From Rhododendron vialii (lineage: Eukaryota; Streptophyta; Magnoliopsida; Ericales; Ericaceae): 64,000 nucleotides of DNA. The DNA is taken from assembly GCF_030253575.1 (NCBI RefSeq), contig NC_080563.1, positions 38,919,501 through 38,983,500 on the forward strand, written 5' to 3'. Under the pieces are notes generated by a model. That model did no database searches, was not told where the DNA came from, and was given only the letters and a program-made list of their open reading frames with translations. Each line of letters begins with the position of its first letter. The stretch's first letter is position 1. Below are positions 57,089 through 64,000 of the stretch, one piece after another. A program made the translations under genes and the position numbers.

Positions 57089-57899
57089 AAAAAAAGAATT
57101 AGTTTGTTGAGACTGTGTTTCTTTTTTTAAATTCTAGCTGTGTTACGATTGTGGTTGTCAAATGTCACTGACAACCACCGTGGAACACGACTTATTCAAC
57201 CACCTTAATTCTCCTTATTCAACCGCCTCAATGCTCCTTCTTAAGTTAGAAGCTCTCGCTACAACGCCTGACCAATAAAAAAGAAGAAGTAAGTAGTCTG
57301 CTGGGTAAAAACATCTTGGTGTTCTATACTCCGTAGCTTTTAGATCAAACAATTCCTTACTCCTGGTTAGAAAACAAACACGCCTTAGATCCACAATCAT
57401 ATCCAGGATCTATGGAAATCTCTAACGTGGATATTCTTTATCCATAGATGTGGAAACAAAAGTCCACAAATAGACAGTCACAATTCGTAATAAACCCTTA
57501 CACAAACTGAAAGTCATTACCATGTAATATCAGCGGGACCTCATTAAGCATATTTTTACAAGATAAATGGTTCAGAATATAACAATTACCGTAATGTAGA
57601 ACCCACTTACTGTTAAAAGAGACCACATTTTCCACCGGTGGCCAGAATTTAATTCCATTTATGTTACTTCCTCACTGGTAGAAATCTGTCACCAACTCAC
57701 TCACAATACAAGAGGCAAAATTACCAAAAGTACGGAAATGAGAGAGAGATGGGTTCAGTGATTGGCGTGAATCCGGAGGTGGGTTTTGGCTTTAGGAAAG
57801 AGAAAGAGAGAGAATTTGTAGAGAGAGACGGCGACAAGAGCCATTTGGTGAGCAGTCCAAGTGTCAAAAAGGACAAACTTTAGCTCAAATTTTTACTAC
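57089..57899. other. Intergenic before the MBR-like gene
   Basis: No gene recognised. A short hairpin (GATTGTGGTTGTCA / TGACAACCACCGTG) lies near 57138-57175. GA-rich stretches at about 57740-57825 probably belong to the promoter of the following gene. Confidence 0.5.
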
Positions 57900-58176
57900 T
57901 ACTCCTATTATATTCAATTCTCTCTCTCTGTCTCTGTGTAAATGCTATGACTTTTTTAATTTCTCTCTCTGGGTTGTTTCTTAAATTAAAGATTTAACTG
58001 TTCCTTTAATCCACCACCTATCTCATTCTCATCTTCCCAACCCCTTTTCTCCCCCATTTGCTCTTTTGTGGTCTCCCATTTCTTCTCTTTCTGGAGAGAG
58101 GTGGTTTGGTTAATCGGCTTTGGGAATTCAGGTCCTGACCTTAGATCCACCTCCCAAATCTGTTTTCTTTTGGTGG
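57900..58176 (+). promoter_or_regulatory. Promoter edge and non-coding exon 1 of MBR-like gene
   Basis: CT-rich sequence typical of plant 5' UTRs ends at a strong splice donor, GGTGG|GTAAGTTC, after 58176. The next acceptor that fits is at 60679, just before the coding exon. The transcription start is not fixed; CT tracts at 57918-57938 are possible initiators. The exon call is an inference from splice signals and the family's known 5'-UTR introns. Confidence 0.4.
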
Positions 58177-60679
58177 GTAAGTTCACAAACTTGATTTTCT
58201 CTTCACCGATCACCGATTTCTGATCCTGTTCATGTTTTCCTTGAATATCTGTGTTTGGCTGTTCTTTTGTTTTGATGTTTGATTTTATCTGCCTTTTTTC
58301 TGGTTAGTATAAATTTAGATGAGCTGGAACAAAACTTTCCTTAAAATTTGTGTATTTTTTCTGTTTCTGTTACCATTTTCTGAGTTATATGTTCTTTTTT
58401 TCTTTGGTTGGATGGTTAAGGTTGTCTAGCCAGCTTACGCGCACCTCAACTAATCCCCTTCCCGGTCTGGACAAAGACATGAGAAATTACTTTCTTGCGA
58501 ATTTGACTCGCTTGTTTATCCTTCTATCAATTATTAAACGTGCCTTGCTACCTTTTTGTCTTATTAACGTTCGTTAATTTTCTATGCACATACATAAACT
58601 TGATTTTTTTTATGTGAGATTTAAGAGTAGATTCATCGTAATTCATCTTTGCCAAATTTACTGTGACTAGGGTGGCTTTCGATGGCTATTTTAGTGCAAT
58701 GCTCTTGACGGGTTTGTTAATGGTTGATTGTGTGTTTATTCTGTCAAAAGGTTGCATTTTTCAAATTCCAGAGTTCTAGATGCTAATGACTGATGTAACC
58801 CCTATATGACCATAGGCAGCTCTCCTATCTGGAGGAGCAGTGCGCATAATGGACTTGGATGGGTCCTGGGCTTGAAACTTGTTTCGATCATGATAAGCCT
58901 TAGAAACATTTCCATGATCGGTACACATTTGAGTAGGGGATTAGTTTCTCTTTTTGAATTGACCCATACAATGCGAATAATGATACATAATAGACCAACG
59001 CACCATAAAGCTTTTGAGCAAGTATTAGTCTCTTTTTGTTTGTTGTACACTACAGGGTTGAAGTTATTGGCTCATAAACAGCAGCATTTAGAAAGTACTC
59101 CCTCCATCCCTTTTTAAGTGTCCTACTTCGTAACTCCAACTTATTAAAAAGACATCATCATTACACCTTTCACATCAACTTTTTCCTTCACTTTCCCTAC
59201 TTACCCATCATCATTACACTTTTACTCACTAACTTTTCAAAATAAAATCTACTTTTAGGGACAAAATAGACAATACACCAACTTTTACTCCCTTAACTTT
59301 ACAAAATGGACACTTATTAAGGGACAGCCCAAAATGGAATACTGGACACAAAAAAAGGGACGGAGGGAGTAGCTTTTAAGCAGAAATGGTTGAGATGACA
59401 ATGAGTCTGTGTGCGTGTGGAAGGACAAAGAAATGTAGGAGCAAAATTGCTAGGTCAAAATTGGAGGATTGTAGCGAATGCGTGAACATCTTATGTAACA
59501 CATCACACAAGATATGAATATAGGACTATAGATAGGGGCTAAACTAGTGAAGTGGTGGCCAAAATGGCGTGAAGACTAGCTTTACGTCATTTGAGAATGA
59601 TCTTGAGCTCACTCTCCGCCAACCTTCTCGTCCCAGAGGGCCTCCAAGTCCCTTTCAGATGAAGAATTTGCTGCTCCATTGAAGACTATGTCTCCAAAGT
59701 GTTGAGAGCAAGAAGATGCTCAAGGGGAGAATTGAAATCCTTTAGCTTGCTAGAGAAAAATATACCTATCTCTCTAACAAGCCTAAGAATCAGTGCTTAA
59801 AGCCTTCTAAGAAGTAGAAGGTAGTGGTTTCTGGGTTTTGAGTTTTTGTGCCTGCCCAGTTCTCAAATTGTGAGTTTCTAGGCTCAGTTTATGGTGTTTT
59901 GTAACTTCTGTTAATGTCTGCTCTATCATCATCTTGTTTTCTTGTGAAAGGTCCCAGCTAGTATTGTGCCTTATATAAGGCAAAGCTAGTAGCTGGATAA
60001 GACTTATAGCATATGGATTGATTGTTTTTTGACTCGCTTTTGTGAATTGTTATTTGGTAACCGATGGAGGTTTAGTATTCCCTGGAAATTATTCATTATA
60101 CTTGTCTATTCACCTTTTCCATTTCCTATTCACGTATGATTTAGCTGGTTTTTTGTGGTTTCTACAATCTGTTGGTTCTGTTTTTCCCATGTCACTTATC
60201 CCAGCAAATGACGACACATCGTTTGGAACTGTTGGTATTCCTCTGGTGTGATGGAAGCCAATTTGACGGTACATAGAGGTCATTTATTCTACCCTAATAG
60301 CCTCTAATATCAATCAGTGCTCGCATATTTCCCCTTCAATGCTTGTTTGGTGGGAAGGATAGTTTTGGGACCCGACTGATTGTTAAGCCCATTGTTTAAT
60401 AGTCAATTCCGTAACGTAGTTGTGGTTTAAGTACCTGTGATTTCTATTCTTGTGTTTTCATTCTTGGTCTTGTATCAGATAGGATTTCTGAGATTTGTGA
60501 GCATGCACAATTCTCTACTACCCGAGCTATGATCTTACTGTTTTCCCTCTAGTTCTACCAGTTATTATTACATGTCTGTATAAGTATGACTCAAAATGCC
60601 CTGAAAGAGGCACAACCTTTGTACAAAAACTCAAACCAAAAGAGCTTAACAGTCGAAAATTTGTGGGAATTTGTTGCAG
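58177..60679 (+). other. 5'-UTR intron of MBR-like gene (inferred)
   Basis: About 2.5 kb of T-rich sequence from the donor at 58177 to an acceptor TTTGTTGCAG ending at 60679. No open frame of note. It contains a Stowaway-like MITE at 59098-59369. Other small non-coding exons cannot be excluded. Confidence 0.4.
59098..59369. mobile_element. Stowaway-like MITE (Tc1/mariner), 272 bp
   Basis: Starts CTCCCTCCATCCCTTTTT and ends AAAAAAGGGACGGAGGGAG, near-perfect inverted ends with TA on each side (59096-59097 and 59370-59371). No coding sequence. Confidence 0.85.
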
Positions 60680-60710
60680 AATATTTGAAGGAGATTGCAT
60701 TATAGCCCTA

Positions 60711-62312
60711 ATGCAAGGGCAGAGGAGTGGTATAGGATCCTTTCCTGGAGCTTTAAGCTATGAGCATGGATCTACATCAAGTGATGCGGGTATTGATCAG
60801 CAGATTCGCTGGAATACCATGCAGAGTTCTGCACAAAATATACAACCAAACTATATAAGTCTAGGACAGAACTTAAGTGGGTGGAATGCAGGTGAATCCA
60901 GTTCTAGTTGGACAGAAAATGTTAACAATCATCATGAACAAAAAGCAGAATACGGATGGTCTTCACAGATGATTGCTTGTGGAGCAGTTGGTCCAGTGTT
61001 AGAACAACAGCAATATGAACCAGATAATGTTCCTGCACTACACAATGCTAGCGTAAACCGTAGCAGCAATCTGATACCAAACACACCGTTATTTGTGCAA
61101 AATTTGAGTAATGCTATTTCTCAGGATCTGAACATGAGTGCAGGATTTGTAGGAGAAGGCAGTGATGATCTTCAGATGATGGACTGGTCGGATGAACCAG
61201 AAGTTTCGCAGTTCCCGTTTGCTAGTACTTCTGATTCTTTTCGGGCGCCATCTGAAAGAAATGCATTTTTTGTGGAAGAAGATGATGCAAGGCCTTCGCA
61301 TTCCCTGGATGGTCGCCGCTCTTCCTGTAAGAGAAAGGTTATTGACCGAAATACTGGACAATCTTCTATAAGTGGAAGTTCGAGCTGCTTTCAGCAAGCA
61401 GAAAGTACCGGTAGGTATAATGCCGGAAGTGGCTTAAGTATATCTTCCCCATCAGGAAACATTGTTGCTGCTTCTGAAAGTCCTCTTGCTTTAAATCTGG
61501 CCAGAAGTGCAGAAAGGTCCCAGAGAAATTACCGTGGGCGAATAAGTCCGTCACGTCAACAAGATTCTGTACCTATTAATGTATTTCCAATGGGGAACAC
61601 GGTCGGGCATTCTAATGTTGCGTCACAGCAGCAGTCGTCAAGACTTGTTCCCCTAAATAATTCTTTGCAAATGAGGCCACTATCTGCAGCAGACAACACT
61701 AGTTCTCAAATGCAATCTTCTGTTGTGCATGTTCCTGCTTTTCGGCCATTTCCCCGTTTATCTAGGTCGAACGGAGGTTTTCTTCCAAGTGGCAGCCATG
61801 CATCAGGTTCTGGAGATGCTGTGTCAAATGAGGAATCAAACTCAAGTAGTGTGCCGAGAAACGTTTCAGAACATCCTATGTTTATACCTGCAAATGATAT
61901 GACAAATTCACCTGAAAATGCTACTAATTGGAGTTTATCTGCTGGAAATACAAGTATTGCTGGAAATGTTGCTTCTACTTCTCGAGTTGGTTCTGGTTCA
62001 CGCTTTCATCAATTTTCTGGTCCTAATAGGGTTCCTCATCGCAACCCTCCTCAATATCCTAGGAGATTATCAGATTTAGTTCGGCGATCGTTGTTGTCTT
62101 CTGCTGATGCTGCATCTGGACTCCAAAGCAATAGTCATCCTTCCTTACAAGAAATGGAACTTTCATCTGGAGAGAGTAACCAAGGGCATTCTTTGTCTCG
62201 CTCTCGGGGAGCAATATCGTTGGATAGACAACTTGAAGGTGCTTTAGGAATGCCCCACTCTTTACGAACTTTGGCCGCTGCCAGTGAAGGAAGAAGCCGG
62301 CTTGTATCTGAG
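60711..62312 (+). CDS. MBR1/MBR2-like RING-H2 E3 ligase, first coding exon
   Basis: The 534 residues encoded here begin MQGQRSGIGSFPGALSYEHG and include IDQQIRW, which matches the N-terminus of Arabidopsis MBR1/MBR2. Those are nuclear RING-H2 ligases that target the Mediator subunit MED25 (PFT1) and promote flowering. The region is Ser/Asn/Gln-rich and probably disordered, as in the family. The start at 60711 is preferred over 60663, which lies before a good splice acceptor (60679). The exon ends RSRLVSE at a donor GAG|GTTTGT (phase 0). The open frame to 62390 beyond it is intronic. The C-terminal RING-H2 domain is outside the window, so the gene is partial here. Confidence 0.85.
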
Positions 62313-64000
62313 GTTTGTTTTAAATTTCATTATTGTCCATCTGTTATATTTCCTGACACAACTGTGCTATATGATTGTGGCATATCCTGAGAACAATGTC
62401 TGAAGATGAAATGATATTCCAGATTCATATTAGGCAATTGTATAATTGATAAAAGTTGGGTAATGGTAATTATAAACTGTCATATTTCGTTATTGTAGAT
62501 ATTGTAAATATTTCACTTTATCTGGTGGGGATTTCACTCCCAATTTGGACTTGTTCGCTTGAATATTTCAAAAGGGTTTCTCAAAGCTGACTTTGGTAAT
62601 GCCAATTAATGATATTCCTGCTAGTGATAATAACGATTGGGTTGTTGACAACGAAAACGATTGTGTTTCCCCATGAACTTGACCATGGAAACACGAATGT
62701 CGAATTGCAGCCTTCATTATATTTACAGAAAAGACGTAAAAATGGGAGGTCAGATCACGCCCCCAGATTTTAGAGTTCTCTTGCTGTGGGTATGTTAAAT
62801 TTGGTGTTCGAAAAAGATAGTTTTTGGCTAATCTCTCCACACCCTTTACATACTCCAGTTGAGAAAGGCATCAAAATAAGGTTAACTGTTTACTTTACTA
62901 GGGCAATATGTTTGGGGTATCATGCATGACATTCATTTTTGGTTTTTGTTGTTTTGAATAAGTCTATATATTGTATGATTGTTTTTTCATGAACTAGCAA
63001 TTGACCTGTACAATGCACTGGATTAAATTTCTCAAAAAGGTTAATATACTAACTCCTAAGCTTTCTTGAAGGGGTATTTACTCTCTGAAATGAGAGATCA
63101 AATTTGTTTCGACGATTTTGTGTGTGGGTGGTTTTAGTTTTGGGGAATGGGTATGAAAAAAAAGTGTTAGCTATGGAAAATGAGAGTAATTATTCACCAC
63201 TTTACAACCACGCGTTCCTGTGGGATCCATACACTTAGTGGTAGACCCCATAGGAATGTATGGTTGTAAAGTGGTCTAGAGTACCACGTGGCGGTACTCT
63301 CGAACTATTGTATAATTCCACATAAAATGAAGGGATAGTTGAGGCATTTAGTTAGAATAAGATTATAATTCTTATTGTGTTGTCGTTATTTTTACTATAG
63401 TTTTTATATATACATTTTTAAGGGGTGTTTTGAATTGATGTGTGCCACGATTATTTAATGTAATTGATTAGATAAACTCTGTTTGAAATTTGGATTTTTC
63501 TTAGTTGGCTTGGTTGGCGAGGTGCTCAACAACATGAAAATAATTCATTTAATTTGTGTAAAGAGCGCGTTGCTTCGTGCCTCAAACCCTAGTGTACAGA
63601 TAATATGTGAATATTTTATTGAGTAACCTACAATAGATATACATCTCGTTGAGGTAATAACATTACTACCATAGTGGTACCTTCTGATTTGGCATTTAGA
63701 AAAATATAAGAACATAGAGAGCACCACTTAAAAAGTAAAAACCACATCTTTCCTTTTTATGTTTTTTTCTGCGACAGAGAAAACACAAGGGCGAATAAAA
63801 TCTCCTTTTTTTCTTTCAGGATTTGTGGAATTTTGATGCATTGCTAAGATAATTAATACTACAACTGAAGCCCAATTGGGAAAATTTATTGATGATGACC
63901 ATTTAAGAGTTTCTAAGTAATAGGAAAGGACAAGGGATGTATTCTTGGACTCTTAGGAAGTCTAAAAGAGCTGTATCAAATAATCACCCAAACATATTTC
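62313..64000 (+). other. Intron of the MBR-like gene, continuing past the window
   Basis: AT-rich sequence without a recognisable next exon (the family continues with an IRNVLDLMR-type segment, not found). A hairpin at 63197-63274 pairs CCACTTTACAACCA with TGGTTGTAAAGTGG. A pyrimidine tract ending TTTCAG at 63820 is followed by stops in all useful frames. Confidence 0.5.
63197..63274. repeat. Short hairpin / small MITE in intron
   Basis: Inverted arms CCACTTTACAACCA and TGGTTGTAAAGTGG enclose a second pairing of GGATCCATACACTTAGTGG with neighbouring sequence. About 78 bp. No target duplication resolved. Confidence 0.6.

Overview
The window is plant nuclear DNA, almost certainly from a eudicot. 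It has an AT-rich background with many CT/GA microsatellites, plant-type LTR, MITE, SINE and LINE remnants, an intron-containing RING-H2 ligase gene, and a tandem array of plant-specific BAHD acyltransferases. An asterid (Ericales-like) source would fit, but this is only an impression and no lineage marker is present.

From about 1.8 to 52.9 kb there is a tandem, single-exon BAHD (HXXXD-type) acyltransferase array, all on the plus strand and of the At3g50280-like type. Nine loci can be followed. Five are open: B1 1779-3143, B3 12405-13769, B4 26141-27493, B6 43349-44701 and B9 51562-52914. Four are broken: B2 10499-11708 (split by a solo LTR and truncated), B5 30374-31721 (11-nt deletion), B7 45983-48906 (start lost, two transposon insertions, frameshifts, truncated) and B8 50414-51010 (N-terminal half only, catalytic His changed to Gln). 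The spacers show that the array grew by segmental duplication. The B1-to-B2 spacer and the B3-to-B4 spacer are copies of each other, the B6/B7 module matches B8/B9, and the flanks of B4/B5 match those upstream of B6.

The spacers are crowded with mobile elements, and many junctions can be read to the base: five or six LTR-type insertions with 5-bp target duplications (one nested inside another), two hAT-like elements with perfect 8-bp duplications, Mutator-like elements with 9-bp duplications, Harbinger/Tourist-like MITEs with TTA/TAA duplications, Stowaway-like MITEs, two tRNA-derived SINEs, LINE tails and one CACTA end. Several insertions occur in only one of two duplicated blocks, so they postdate that duplication. 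An inverted repeat of about 2.2 kb (arms about 750 bp) is present in both large blocks.

A spacer at 34.0 kb carries a plastid 23S rRNA fragment (nuclear plastid DNA). At 55.8-57.1 kb an element with Mutator-like ends contains an exon fragment of the Fe-S assembly gene NBP35, so it looks like a Pack-MULE. The right end (about 57.9-64 kb) holds an unrelated gene on the plus strand: a non-coding first exon, a long 5'-UTR intron, and a large first coding exon of an MBR1/MBR2-like RING-H2 E3 ligase. Its RING domain lies beyond the window.

No pathway can be read from gene order, because the BAHD copies are paralogs of each other. Their acyl donor and acceptor cannot be assigned from sequence alone. 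No clearly new biological system was found. The strongest signals are the birth-and-death history of the array and the captured organelle and host gene fragments.
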